Source: Excoecaria cochinchinensis (lineage: Eukaryota > Streptophyta > Magnoliopsida > Malpighiales > Euphorbiaceae). From it: a stretch of DNA of 64,000 nt. Location: assembly GCA_947683425.1 (NCBI GenBank), contig CANTUQ010000009.1:10121001-10185000 (forward strand), written 5' to 3'. The stretch's first letter is position 1; each line of letters begins with the position of its first letter. Below are positions 42,963 through 56,015 of the stretch, one piece after another. The notes beneath the pieces were generated by a model. The model worked only from the letters and a program-made list of their open reading frames with translations, did no database searches and had not been told where the DNA came from. A program made the translations under genes and the position numbers.

Positions 42963-45900
42963 TCTTAAGACTTTTAGATAGTTTATACCTTACTTTTAAT
43001 GTTCTAACCAATCTTTTCCTTTAATAATTTATCTTATACCTGTTTCATTATTTTAATGACCACACTTTAACATTACTAATACTGTTATCAGATCTTTATT
43101 ATCTTTATAGTTAACTTTAACATCAATACCATTATGTTTAGTCTGTTCATTCAATGACCAGTTATATTAACCATATTTGCAATTATCTTATTAACTTATT
43201 CATTTGTCTGTCATTATTTGCTTATAACTTATTACATCAGTTACAGTCTAAACTTGGGCACAGTATCAGTTACTAACATATCTATTCAACAGTCATCCTT
43301 ACTGTTGTTAACAGGCTAATTAATAGTTATAATTTCCTTTATATCTACAATATTTCTTTTACTCTTTCAGTTACATTAGTCTTTTTACGTTTCATATACA
43401 TTTTATTATCTTTCACTTAATCATTTCTTTTACAATATCATTTTTAAAACTATAAACATAATATGTCTACTCTATTTTCCTACATAATTTTACTAAGTTA
43501 TATTTCTTATTATATACTTGAATTGTCAATGCTATTACTTAATCCACTAACTTATTTGTAGGCTTAACATCATTATTCTCTTAACTTTACACATAATTTC
43601 TATTAACCTTACTCCATGAAATATCTATCGATAAAATTTTATATTTAATTTCCTTATTACCATGACTAATAGTACTATTAGTATACTAATACCTGAATTA
43701 CTCATATTGTTAATTTATCATTATTTCAATAATCATTATTTCACTATTAACTCTTAACATTTAATGACAGTTCTACTCTCTTGTATGTCTTTAGTTCCAT
43801 TACTAGCATTCTTAGGTGACCCCATTACTTAATTCTACATGTACAATATCATGAAAATATTAATTATCATATTTTACACTTTAGATAATTGACCCAACGT
43901 ATAATACTTATAATAATCCGATAACATTGTCTTTTACATATTCTATTACACACTCTTAACTCATTGTGACTTAAATATGAAATTCACAGTATTCAATTAA
44001 ATTTACCTAACACATTATTATTTATCTTATTTATTTATCTTATCTTCAATTACATTTGACAGATTTGAATCTACATATCGGTTATCTCTATTTAGTAATA
44101 ATAATCCTTTAGTATTCCAAAGACGATTTTTATTCATTCATTAATGCTAATATTGCTCATCTATTTTTCTTACATTTAATCCTATTGCCATTTCCATGAT
44201 AGTAGCATTAACTGTAATATTTCTATTAATATTTACATAAATATCATTATTTTCTCTATTGTCAATTAATTACACGATTACATTCAAATTGCCTATTAAT
44301 TATCCTTTTAAATCCCTTATTTTACCTCGCTATTGACAAATTACATTTAAGTTTCTAGACTTTCACCAATTTACAGTTTTACCCTTCACTTTTCACTTAT
44401 TTACAATAATGCCATTAAATATTTTATTATCATACTTATTTTATTATCTAACATGCAATTTATCACTTAGTCCTTAAAGTTATTCTTTTACTACGTTACA
44501 CTGATGTCCTTAAAAACATTAGTAAAATTACAATTTTACCCTTAAACAATTAGTTATTTCATTTAACTATTTACATGCAATAATATTTTAATATCAATTA
44601 AGTCACTCATTTAAGGACATATATATAACTAATACATATAAAATTTTATACTTGCATTTAGGTCCCTTAACTATAGTATAATTACAATTAGGTCCTCATA
44701 TTATGTCACATTTGCATTTAAATCCTCCTACTATGTTATATTACATTTAGGTCCCTTAATTATGTCATATTTACATTTTTGTCCCTAAATTATAGCATAT
44801 TTATACTTAGGTCCTTAAGCTTTCTTTTATTTACACAAATGCCACTAATTTATCTTATTTATGTACTTAATCCACTAGACTAAATTCACATGCATACTTC
44901 ATGAATATAAATAATACATTTAACATCAAATAAACTAATATTTAATTCATTTAATTTTCTATACATGCAAAAATATTCATAGTTGCACTTAAATCTTTCA
45001 ATTAGCAGTAAATATGAAAATTGTACACATAAAACTTCATATTTACATTTTAGTCCCTTATTATGGCAAAATTACAATTTAGTCTTCAAACTTTACCAAA
45101 ATTACAAAAATACCACTAGTTAATTTTTTTTACTTTTTTTAATCATTATTTAACATGAAAATTACGTTTTTGCCTTTATTAACATTTATTAACTTATTTA
45201 AGGTCAAAATTAGCATTATGCCCTTAAAACTATTTATTTATTCCATTTAAGTCCATTTTCACATAAATATTATTTTAATCACAGATTAACCATTTTAAGC
45301 TTATTTTTACCATTTTGCCTATGTATAATACTAATAGAAATCTATGAATGGGATAAACGACACGTGAACCGGATAGGTTCCATACAGAATAGAGAGACCC
45401 CGTGGGACCACCCCTATGATACAGACAACAAAAATACTAATTAGTACAGTATTAAGACAGAACAAAATAGAGTAGGACCGTCATTGGACTACGGTATGTG
45501 AGACATCATGCTCACACTCGCAGTCATGTGTCCCTATGGGCAGCCACTATATCCCAAACTAGACTTGAATACCGGATTACTACATAGGGCATCCATCATT
45601 CCATCTTCACATTTTCATGTTGTCATACATACATTTCATGGAATTTTATCATACTATTCCATTCTTTTTCATCGCAATCATGCATTATACATTTAATTTT
45701 CACTCATATTCCATTACATGCCATAAATCTCATTAAATTACATGGATATATACATGTATACCATTCGGCCATCATGTTAATATTTCACTATAAGTTCTTT
45801 TCATCACCTTTATCATTTATTTAGGTAATTTACATATCCATTAACATAGTCGTGCCATTAATTCACATCAAAACACATCAAAATCACAATTTTACATACC

Positions 45901-47392
45901 TATACCATTCGGCCAACATGTTTATCATCCATTATGTCAATTTTTCTTTTTCTAATTCATTCCATTACCTAGATTTCATGTCATACATCACAAATATAAC
46001 ATTTTTAATTCATTAAACATTAAAATATACCTATGAAATCCTAGACATACCATTCGGCCTACACGTTGTCCATGGTATATAGTTTATTTCTTTTCATTTT
46101 GGTTATTCAAAATCTCATTTTTGACCTTCCTAAGCATGACTATACATTTTGATTCAATTAAACATGCATATTTCATATACTTTATGTTCAAATATATCCA
46201 AAAATCATACTTTTAACATGGAAAAAGGAGATATTATATCCATTAACCTGATTTTCTTGTTTTAGACATCTGATGTAACCTTTCCTTGCCTTAGATCCTT
46301 AAAATACCATCATCTCCTTTATTTTCCTTAAGTAACCGAATACAATCATCAAATAAATAACCATAAATTTGCTTCCTTTATGCTGTATAAAAACATAAAC
46401 ATACTCTAGACATCCTAAAATACCTATTTGAACTTTTAAACCAATTTAAAAATATCAACTTTACATACCTCAATTTAACACATAAAATTTTCCACTTATT
46501 TTCTTCTACTTCTAGCACTCCAAATGGACTCCAATCACCATCACCAGATTCTAGAGAGGTTTAAATTTTTTTAGGAGGCTTAGATGTGAGGAGAGATTGG
46601 AAGAGAAATGAAGAAAATAGAGAAAGAATGGAGAAACTTCAATTAGGCTAAAGAGAGGAGGAGTGAGGCGGTTTCGTTAGGGATTTCTCTAGAGAAATCT
46701 GGTCTTGATGGTTATTTTTAGGTGTAATTTGAACTGAATCGGTCAAACCAAAGTGGTCTAACCGGTTTGAATCAAAATTTTAATTTTCAGGCCAAATTCC
46801 ACTATTTAATGGTAACTATAACTTTATAAACTTATTTTCACTCTTAATTAATTCCAACATTCTTAAAATATGAAAAATAGCCTCCCTGCAAAATTTTAGC
46901 TCAATCGGAGTTCATTTGAGGCCCGATTCACTTAAACCGGTCTGATTCAACGCTGTTCGTTTCTACTGTAATTCACTAATCTATTACTGCCAAAAATTCT
47001 TAAAAATTATTTTAAGCTACACTACATCACTTTAACTTCATTTACTATTTTTAAAAATTCAATCAAATTTTACTCAACCATGGTAATTATTGAACCGAAC
47101 CATAGGCTTTATTTCAACTTGACTTTCGGGGACTTATTTGACCTCATTTTCACTCCAAATTATACCACTAGACTCCTTATAACTTATATTTTCCAATGAT
47201 CCAATAAAATATTTTTCACTACTGGTTTCCCGGGAGGTCACCCATCAGGGGTTTCCCTAGCCTGAGCATGTTTAACCTTAAAACTCTACTAAATTATAGG
47301 ACGTAATTACAGGTATTTTCATACCCAAACCATACTATACACTCTGCAGAATTCACTGATCAGTACTATACCAGTATTCAAGGCATTATATG

Positions 47393-47826
47393 GTGTCAAT
47401 TTCACTCATGGTCACTCAACTTATCACTTATCGCGCAAAAGTAACCGACTTTTTTTTTCTTACTTAAATGTCACTGAACTTTTAACATTATTGCACAAAA
47501 GTCATGTTGACCGGAATCCGGCGATTACCCTTGCCGGATTGATGACTTTTTTGCAAAAATGTTAAAAGTTCAGTAACATTTAAGTTGAAAAAAAAAAGTT
47601 AATTACTTTTGCGAGATAAATGATAAGTCTAGTGACCGTGAGTGAAATTAATTTAAATGTAGCATTTGTTGAACTTATCAATTCGGCAAGAGTCGTCGCC
47701 GGATTCCGGTTAACATGACTTTTGTGCAATAATGTTAAAAGTTCAGTGACATTTAAGTAAGAAAAAAAAGTCGGTTACTTTTGCGCGATAAGTGATAAGT
47801 TGAGTGACCATGGGTGAAATCAACCC
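47393..47826. mobile_element. Mutator-type MITE (434 bp)
   Basis: Terminal inverted repeats of about 130 bp: left GTGTCAATTTCACTCATGG and onward; right, inverted, GGGTTGATTTCACCCATGG and onward, both continuing TCACTCAACTTATCACTTAT. The flanking 9-bp duplication CATTATATG lies at 47384-47392 and 47827-47835. Nine bases and long inverted repeats are diagnostic of the Mutator superfamily. No ORF. It interrupts the last 27 bases of the giant LTR. Confidence 0.93.
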
Positions 47827-47862
47827 CATTATATGCCATCTATGGCAATTTGGGCCATTACA

Positions 47863-49600
47863 GTTATGCTGTCCAATTTTGATTAAATGAATAGTAAATA
47901 AGACAGTTTAAGTGAATCGGCAAATTGTTAGTGGCATGTATATATATGTAATAGCTTAAAATGGATTATGTACTGTATATTGTTGACATGATGATTGTTA
48001 TAAGTGATTATTGAATGACATGATGTGTTAAATGAAATGTCTGAACTGGATTGAACAAGACTGTTAGTGATATGGGAGTAAAAAGATAAATGATTATATG
48101 AATTGAAGTAAAATTTTTTTTTTACCGAATTTGCCATAAGTATCGATTAGACAGTGATGTAGTGACATCCAATATTTGTATCATTTATGGGTATAGGGTC
48201 ACAGTGACAACTATATGGTTGTGACCGTGACATATGCAATTTTTCAGGTAGAATGGAAATCAAAGCATTTAACTTACTCATTTCAAAACCCTTTTTCATT
48301 CCTCAATATACATGACCATTAAAACTCATCCAAACACCATTTTAAACCAACATATCCTCCTAACTAAATGTTCACCTACATGTTAACTTTCAAATGACAC
48401 AACTCTCATTGCGTTTGAACTTAAAATCAAGGAGTTATGGCTAAGGGAACACAACCTGCTCCAAACATCCTCCTATAGAATTTTGGCTACAATTATAGGC
48501 ACTTTTGAAGACTTTAGAGTCCTCAAAACAACATAGCTATTTTCTACAAAAATTTAAGATATATATAATATGGTTTCAATCCAATTAGTCTCATTCATTT
48601 TGGATAAATGGAACTTAAACCAATTCTACAGTTCCAAATTCAATAAGCTTCAAGCTAACTAATTTGGCATAACTTTTCATCAAACTCAAGCTAAACTTCC
48701 CTAACACAATCATGAATATCACAGCACTTGCAACTTCTCATTAGAAATCATTCATTCACAAATACACAACAATTTCTCAAATCTTCCAAAACTAGGGTTA
48801 CATGCTTTGGTCAACAACTCATGGCAATCAATTTAACTTAATAAGCTCATCTTCAATTCATCGCATAACATAAATACACATTTTCAATTCAATTGAACTC
48901 ACAACACAAACATACATTTCAGAGTTTATCTACTACCAATTTAGCACACAAAAGTCATAGTGTCCCAAACCTCAATTCCTTTACTCCAATGAGCTCACTT
49001 GACACTAGGCTCACCAAACTTCTCCTTTCCCTTAGCTTTTCTAGTTTCTTCCACTACAACATACACCCAATTTCCTGAATTGGAACAAGTAATCAATTCA
49101 AAACTCAACACAGAAAAAGAAGAAGAAATAGTAAAGAAGAAGGGAAAGAATCTAACACAACAACTTATCTTGACTAGCCAAGAACTTAACTCAACTTAGG
49201 AATCAATTAACCAATCTACAGAAATGTGATGGACTTAAACTATAAATGAAGAAGTAGAATGAAAGAAAAAGAAGAAGAAGAGCAGAATTGGGACCTAAGG
49301 AATGGCCGGCCAAATGATATACAAATGGGACAATTTCCACCTCTTTAAACTTATATATGCATGTAAAAGATGAGTTTGCAAAGCCAGCTCAAAACACATG
49401 TAATCCTCTCACATATTCTTAATCATGATTAAACTAAACTAATCCGACTTAACACTAATTAATCCTTCTTTTATTTAATCATGCACAACTACACTTTAGC
49501 CACTTAATTAATTTATTTCATGCAATTAGGTCCTTAATTCCTAATTACAGTTTAATCATCAAATTCTTAACCCCAAATCAAACTCACTTAAACACCCTAA
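47863..49600 (-). mobile_element. Degenerate LTR-like relic, minus orientation
   Basis: No gene. One GTCACAGTGACAACTA/GGTTGTGACCGTGAC palindrome occurs at about 48197-48231. On the minus strand a promoter-like and CT-rich leader-like stretch (49220-49340) and an AATTAAGGACCTAATTGCATG phrase (about 49505-49530) resemble the start of the solo LTR at 52643. Borders are unclear. Confidence 0.4.
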
Positions 49601-50460
49601 TCATGCACAATGCTGCTAGGGTGGATTCCTGGTCATTACGCAGTACCACTAGACTGACCCGGCTGCTTCTTCCGTTCAAATCTAGTCTATTTATCTGCTT
49701 TATCAGCCTGAATACCCTCCACTTTCACTGCTGCCTCAACCAAAGATCTCATATTCGGATGCCTCTAAGCTCCAACAATCTGCTTGATCTTATTATGCAA
49801 ACCCCTCTCAAATCTCTTGCAAAATTTCTCTTCAGTTTGTTGGAAATCATCCAAATAAGCACTGAGGTGCTCAAACTCGCGCTCATACTATGTAACTATC
49901 TTATTCCCCTATCTAAGTCTCAAGAAAGCATCTTGTATAGAAGACTTATATTCACACCTAATATACATTTTCTCAAACTGGGCCAAAAAGAGTGTCCAAG
50001 TCAACTGCTCAATGGGAGTTTGCTTGTGAACTAAGTCCTACCAAATAAATGCAGCACCCTTAAGTAGAGCAAATGTGCCTTCAACCATCTCTTAAGGTGG
50101 GCTATGAGTAAGCGCAAATAATCTCTTAGTCCTAAATAACTAGTCTTCAGCCTGGACAGGTGTCAAGGGGTCACGACTATAAAAATCCTCTGCGCCCAAT
50201 TTCTTTAACTGTTCTAAAATCAACTTCCTTTTTGGTGGAGCGGCTGGTTATGCTTGTGCTTGTGGCTGCTGGCCCTACTCAGTTTGTAGCCTATACAGAA
50301 TGTAATTAGCCATAATATTTAAGAAAAATGGATGTGGCAGAAGAGCTAGTGCAGCAGGTGGAGGAACAAAAGGCGGTGGGGCATCAGATTGCCCAACACT
50401 AATTGATGCTTCATTTTCAAAATCACCTTCCTATCGGCCCTGAACCGATGCCATCACTCA
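49600..50460 (-). pseudogene. gag: Chromovirus-like gag relic
   Basis: On the minus strand, gag-like sequence starts near 50455 (MASVQGR) and includes a LGAEDFYSRDPLTP motif, a KGAAFIW motif, a LAQFEKMYI motif and an YEREFEHLSAYLDDF motif. This matches the capsid region of the Tekay-like Gag at 35907 (GVEDFYGTG, GSAFEWW, EYEKEFNRLSRYA). Several stop codons and at least one frame change show it is dead. It continues directly from a primer site and LTR at its right, so it is the 5' end of an internal region; the rest is lost at about 49600. Confidence 0.75.
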
Positions 50461-50581
50461 CTATAAAACAAAAAAGCAAGCACACATTAGTCTTATCACA
50501 CTTTTTCTTATTCAATTGGCATGTATATGTACTTAATCCAATCACTTAATCCTACTCCGATCTTAGAATCGCCTAAGCCAT

Positions 50582-50594
50582 TGCTCTGGCACCA
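50582..50594 (-). other. Primer-binding site relic (tRNA-iMet)
   Basis: TGCTCTGGCACCA is the complement of TGGTGCCAGAGCA, one substitution from the initiator-Met site. It lies next to the LTR edge TGTAACAGCC at 50600. Confidence 0.75.
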
Positions 50595-53230
50595 TAAAAT
50601 GTAACAGCCACTTAACAAACATTCTATATGTACGTATTGCATATAAGCCTAACTCCAAAATGCAATAGTACAGACCTATATTCCTAAATCTTAAATGCAG
50701 TAATTTTTTTTTCTAACTTGATTAAGCAATTTCATTCTTAATTCCAAAGTTGCATAGGCAAATATCACTTCACTTAACTTTAATGCTAACTTAAAACATT
50801 ATTTAAAAGCCATGTTAAAACTTGCGGATTGATTTAAAACTATCGTATATACTATTCTTTTAGACAAAATTTTGGCAGCATAATGACTATATTCTTAACT
50901 GCCCCTCCTGTAATTCAAACAAATTCACAGCCCACTCAGGGCACATTAGTTAAAAAAAAAAACACAAATCATCCATACACAATCCAGAAATTGATGTCCA
51001 TCCCATCAATATTTAACTGTCCCAAAATACATATACCTTGCTCATATACATGTCAATAACATATCCAAAATTCCAAAAATATGCATATACAGGCTTTCTA
51101 AATTTTCTACTAAAATATCTTTACAAAAATAATCTTCATCCAGCCTGCTCCCAAAAACGAGGTGTACTTCCTCCAAAAAGGCGCTTATCAACCTACATGC
51201 AGTCATTAAGCACTACATTCTGAGCTTAAATATGCTCAGTGGTGGTTACATTTCTAAAGACTTCCAAAGAATCATTTTATGTATACAACATAGAAAATAT
51301 GCATATTAAACATAAATATATATATTACAATATACTGTCTCATAAATTGCTATAAAAACATTAATTTCAATATCTCAACTAAAAACAATTATAAACTATA
51401 TAATAAGTCAAATTATCACATAATCAATCAATTAATCTTATTAATCAACTAATCTTATTAGTGACATATTATAATATAGTTCCTATAGTTACATTTAACT
51501 ACAAAGTTTGCCATTCAAGTTCACATATTTACAAAAATGCCATTATCAATACATTAATTGATTAATTAGCATGCAAATTACTATTTAATCATCCCATAAG
51601 CATATTCAAAACAAAGATACATTTAAATCCATACTTTATTTTCAAATTACATATTTAACCCAAAGATTAACTATATAATCACTTATTATAATCACCAATA
51701 CCATTTTAAACATTTTTTCACTTTGTTCACTTATGCTCCTTATATAAACGAGACAGAAACCTCCAGTCTAGATATACGAGATGTGGGTCCCGTAGGTCCA
51801 CTACATTTTAGAGTTATCACAAAGGACCACTTAATCATTCTCATTTCATTTCATTCATTTTATCATTGTGGGAGATCATCATTGACCAACCTAAACAAGT
51901 CACCATGACTTGCACCGTGGTTTGGTGTCCCTATGGCTAGTCAACTATATCTTGAGCTAGATTCGACTACCAGACTATTGCTACGGGCAATTAATTATTC
52001 AATTATCTCATTTCCATTCTGATACATAATATGTACTCAAATTACCATATTATATTTTTCAAAGTACCAATATGTCAATGTGGAAAATTTACAATCAATT
52101 TATTTAATTCTCATTAACATCATATTCAATCACTAATCAAACAATATTATTATAATTTACACAATAAACTCATTTAAATTCAATAAAATCTTCAATTTCT
52201 ACTATAACCATAATAGCATATTTCACTATAAATTATTCAATTTAATTCAATTAAAATCTCATTTAAATAATATACACCACAAATCATGTTTATATGCATT
52301 TTATAGCTTAACACTTAACAATTAACCAATATACATATCAATATTCATGTACATTTAATTCGGCCAAAATGCAATTTCTACTCAAGAATTTATTTTTGAT
52401 ACCTCAATCAAGTAATTAACTTAATTATACACCAACTAACATTTAATTGTAATTAATTTCCATTTAAACCCATAATATGCCTTTATACATACACATAATT
52501 ATTTTGGCTCACACAACATTTTCTCCTAAAAATTAATTTTCATTAATAAACATTAAATATACTAGACTACCACTTAATTGACATTTATATAGATCCAATT
52601 ATCGATAAAATACAAAATAAACTCAAGTAAATAAGCCTACCCTGTAATGACCGGAAGTGTACCCTGGTGGTAAAGTGATTAATTGTGAGTAGTGAGCATG
52701 CCAAATTGAAGTGTGCTAATATCTGGATTAATTGTAAATGAGTAAGGATTAAAGTGTAAGTGATTGAGGACCTAATTGAAGAAATAAATAGTTTGAGTAA
52801 CCTATTAGTTAATGTGCATGTTAAGTCTTAAGAAAATTTAATTAGAGGCTAATGAAGTTAACAAAAGCAGAATGGGATTAATGGAAACCTAGTGGAATCC
52901 GGGTGTCCATTGATGGAGCTGCCACCTAATCCCATAACATGCAATATGAGCTTTTGGTGGAGAGAGAAAGTTAATGGAATTGCATGTGTTTACAACCACT
53001 CTTTTCTCTCAAATTCTACTTCTTCTTCTTATTCTTCTTCCTACCCGTGCATCTCTTAGGAAACCTGTAAATGTTGAGTTATTGGTTGCTTATGTTTAGA
53101 ATCTGAAATTCAGCAAGGTAAGAGTTGATTGCTTGTGCCTTTCTTCTTCTTCTTCTATTTTTAGATCATTGAATTTATGTGGATATTGACATGGGTATCC
53201 CAATTATTGAAATTGGACTTGATTTGGTAG

Positions 53231-53312
53231 TTGAAGAATTGAAGAAGAGGAAGGGAAAGGCCAAAGTTGGTGAATTTAGTGCGAAGTGAGCAATAGGAGC
53301 TTATGCGACAAG
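53231..53312 (+). other. Candidate mini-exon in solo LTR (82 nt)
   Basis: Donor AAG|GTAAGA at 53118, intron 113 nt, acceptor TTTGGTAG, following donor CAAG|GTTTGGG. After two bases it reads EELKKRKGKAKVGEFSAK and ends at TGA. Same phase as the Tekay-like copies. Confidence 0.5.
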
Positions 53313-53685
53313 GTTTGGGAAACTTGCTTTGTTTTGGTTATGTGTAAGTTGATTTTGTTACATTGAATGTTAAATGTTGGCACTTGGGTATTTGCTGTGT
53401 GATTAGTATGAAAATTGGTTGGTATGTGTTTCTTGAGAAACTCTAATGGCATGTGAATAAGAGATGCCTATAACATAATGAATTATAACTAGGGTTGTGG
53501 AACATGTAATGTGCCTAATTCTATGCATCTTGAATTGAGTTAATTGAATTGGAAATTGTGTAATATGCTAGTTAATAAGTTGGTTGGCATATGGATATAA
53601 GAGTGAAATGGTTAAATTGTAAGTCTTGTGAATGATACGCGAAAAGAGGTTGTTTGCACCATTGTGATGTGCAACTTTTGCATAG

Positions 53686-54093
53686 GTCATGGTGACAACC
53701 AAGAGATTACCACCGTGAGGTATGCAAAGTTTGCATTCTGCCTAGTTGTGATTGGTATGTCACGGTGACAACAAAAATGGTTGTGACCGTGAGCTACCAT
53801 GAATTCTATTCTGCTCGAAGTGAACTTAGTATGTCACGGTGATAACCAAAATGGTTGTGACCATGAGGTACCTTGATTTACATTCTGCCTTGCACCAAGG
53901 GAGTATGTCATGGTGACAACCAAAATGGTTGTGACCATGAGATACTCAAGAGTTGCATTTTGTTCGGCTAATTAGTGTATGTCACGGTGACAACCAAAAT
54001 GGTTGTGACCGTGAGATACCCTAGATTACATTATGTTTTGAAACCTTGGTATGTCGCGGGGACAAGCAAAATGGCTGTGACCGTGAGGTACCC
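53686..54093 (+). repeat. Palindrome array, GTCACGGTGACAACC type
   Basis: Six units of about 73 bp. Each has the arms GTCACGGTGACAACC and GGTTGTGACCGTGAG around AAAAT, then GTACC, then a variable spacer with CATTCTG and GTAT. The same unit is at 15801-16131 in a different element. Confidence 0.9.
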
Positions 54094-54958
54094 TATTTTT
54101 GTGAAGAATTCTTAGTCATTCATGAATGGTGTCCGAATGGTAAAGCAATGATTAATTAAGTAGAATAACACTTAATATGTACTTAATGCTGATATCAAAC
54201 GGGATGATCATATGTGGTTAATGAGTTTATATGGTTTGTTATGTTATAATCTATGCCAAGTTCTTTCATGAGCTATGTTATGAGTTAAAATAATGGCATG
54301 ACGGTGGCCAAGAATGTGGATTTGTCATTGGCTTACAAATGTGTGTAATGGAGGAACAGTATTAATATTTGCTCTAATAACTTGTTGTAACAACTGGATT
54401 ATGTGATCAAATAAACTCATAATTGAATTGAGTTTTTGGGGGTGTTACATGTTAACAATGAGTTTTGTATAGTCGGTTTAATCCTTTTGCAACTAAGGAA
54501 TATGTATGAATATAATAGTTAGTATCATAATGTAAGCCTGCAGTATATGTGTATGATGTATGTAAGTGTGTGAATGTGTAAATTAACATGAGATATCCAT
54601 TGCATGTGAGTATGTGAGTGATGAAATTTTAATTGTACAAGTTTTTGCATGTGTGTGTGATAGCGATTTGTATTTTTGTTTTGTTGCGTAGCAACCGTTC
54701 TCGACTGCTTTAGCTGAGCTAATCATGTGGTCGGGAATGGACATTACATACCCAATTCAGCCACAATGAGAAAACAAAAATCAAATTTTTTCTTTTTGTT
54801 AAACCATTCAAATCATCAATTAGCATATGCTTAAACATGTTTCTAACATCAATTTCAATTTAATATGCCAACTTCATCAAAAACCATAAGTTATATAACC
54901 CTAAAATGACATAACATCAATGAAAATTCAAACAACATGTAACCATATACCTCAACAC

Positions 54959-55038
54959 CTTTTCTCCTTCAGTAAACCATCCCTTTCTTTCCCCTTAGAT
55001 TTAGAAGAACCTCTTTCTTCCCTTTTTAGTTACCATAG
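54959..55038 (-). other. Candidate mini-exon, minus strand (80 nt)
   Basis: On the minus strand: donor GAG|GTAAGTTG at 55172, intron 134 nt, acceptor GGAATTCAG, exon 80 nt, then AAAG|GTGTTG. After two bases it reads MVTKKGRKRFF and stops; another frame gives SSKSKGKERDG. Size, borders and basic character match the other mini-exons, but the sequence is the most diverged. Confidence 0.4.
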
Positions 55039-56015
55039 CTGAATTCCCCATGAAGAACACCCGTAAAAATCCTCCATTAATAACTCAATCAAACCATATA
55101 ATCCAACTAAATACAACCTAATTAAGTTATTTGAACTATAAAATCAACTAAAAACCATTAATTTCAACTTACCTCAACTATGCCTAAAACCTAAAAATCT
55201 TGATTTCTCTCTTAAACTTCACCAAATTCAGAGATTAAGAATTGAAATCATCTTCATTAAGGTTTAAATACAAGAACCAAGCTTGGATTAAAGGAAGAAA
55301 TAGAAGAAAATGGAGGATTCACGTTGGAAAGGAAGAGAAAAAATAGCTTTGGCTGAGAGAGAAGAGAGGAGAATGGGCTGTTGTAAAATTTTGGGTTTGA
55401 AAATAGATTCTTGAGCTTATATAGTGGGTTTTTGGGTTGGTTGAAGGTCCAACCAAGTTGTGCTAACCAATGCCAAGCCCAAACCACTCTTATGGCCCAA
55501 TTTGCACTCTTAAATTATTTTTCTCTCTTTCCAAGCTCAATTCCTCCCAAAATCAATTCCAATAATCATAACATGTATAAATTAGGCTACATTTAAAAAA
55601 TCATCCCAATCAGAGTCCATTTTCAGTTCGGTTCAATTAAATCATTCCGATAGCTCAATTTTTAATGTTACAGTAAAAATTCTTTTTCACTACCAATAAA
55701 TTCTAAACATTATTTAGAGTCTATCCATGCTTTTAGATAAATTTTTAAAGGTCCATAACTACTTTTAATAGTGCGGTCAAACTGACGTCAAACCCAGTTA
55801 CTATTTAAACCAAAAAGACTATTACTTGGTTATGACTTTTGGGGACCTATTTGACCTTAAATTCACTTCGACTTTTACCCTCACACTAGTTGTAACCAAC
55901 ATTTTTCGATGGTCAAATAAAATATTTTCCACCCATAGGTGTATTTTCTACCCTAGTATGCTGACCTATTCCAGATAATACCGTTTACAGCTAACCCGGT
56001 ATTTGGGCCATTATA

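Larger units (their letters stand above)
32908..47862 (-). mobile_element. Right (5') giant LTR, minus orientation, split by two insertions
   Basis: It begins TGTAACACCTTACACCCG at 32908 and ends GGGCCATTACA at 47862. It is interrupted by the Tekay-like element (33334-42957) and a MITE (47393-47826). Its net length is about 4.88 kb. The parts 32908-33333 and 42963-47392 join exactly at the TTAAT duplication. Collinear with 23945-32606. Non-coding; it contains degenerate AGGTCC repeats and no palindrome array that I could see. Confidence 0.88.
52643..54748 (+). mobile_element. Solo LTR (2106 bp), TSD TACCC
   Basis: It starts TGTAATGACCGGAAGTG and ends GGGAATGGACATTACA. TACCC is present on both sides (52638-52642 and 54749-54753). 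No internal region remains, so it is a recombination product. It contains a candidate intron 53118-53230, mini-exon 53231-53312 and palindrome array 53686-54093. The family resembles the chromovirus LTRs in layout but is diverged in sequence. Confidence 0.92.
50600..56015 (-). mobile_element. Chromovirus-like LTR, minus orientation, split by a solo LTR
   Basis: It starts TGTAACAGCCACTTAAC and ends TTTGGGCCATTATA, similar to the giant LTR end (TTTGGGCCATTACA). It is interrupted by 52643-54748. On the minus strand it carries the stem-loop TGAGCATATTTAAGCTCA and CATGTAG|GTTG (51193-51240), and a candidate mini-exon at 54959-55038. Net length is about 3.3 kb. Non-coding apart from that. Confidence 0.7.

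Noticed and set aside
48893..49199. Short Ser/Leu-rich plus-strand ORFs
   Set aside because: They lie in LTR-like sequence read on the opposite strand, with no conserved counterpart.
54420..54445. Second LTR end GGGGGTGTTACA inside the solo LTR 52643-54748
   Set aside because: The outer TACCC duplication and TG...CA termini define the LTR clearly, and no matching LTR start or duplication goes with this internal phrase.
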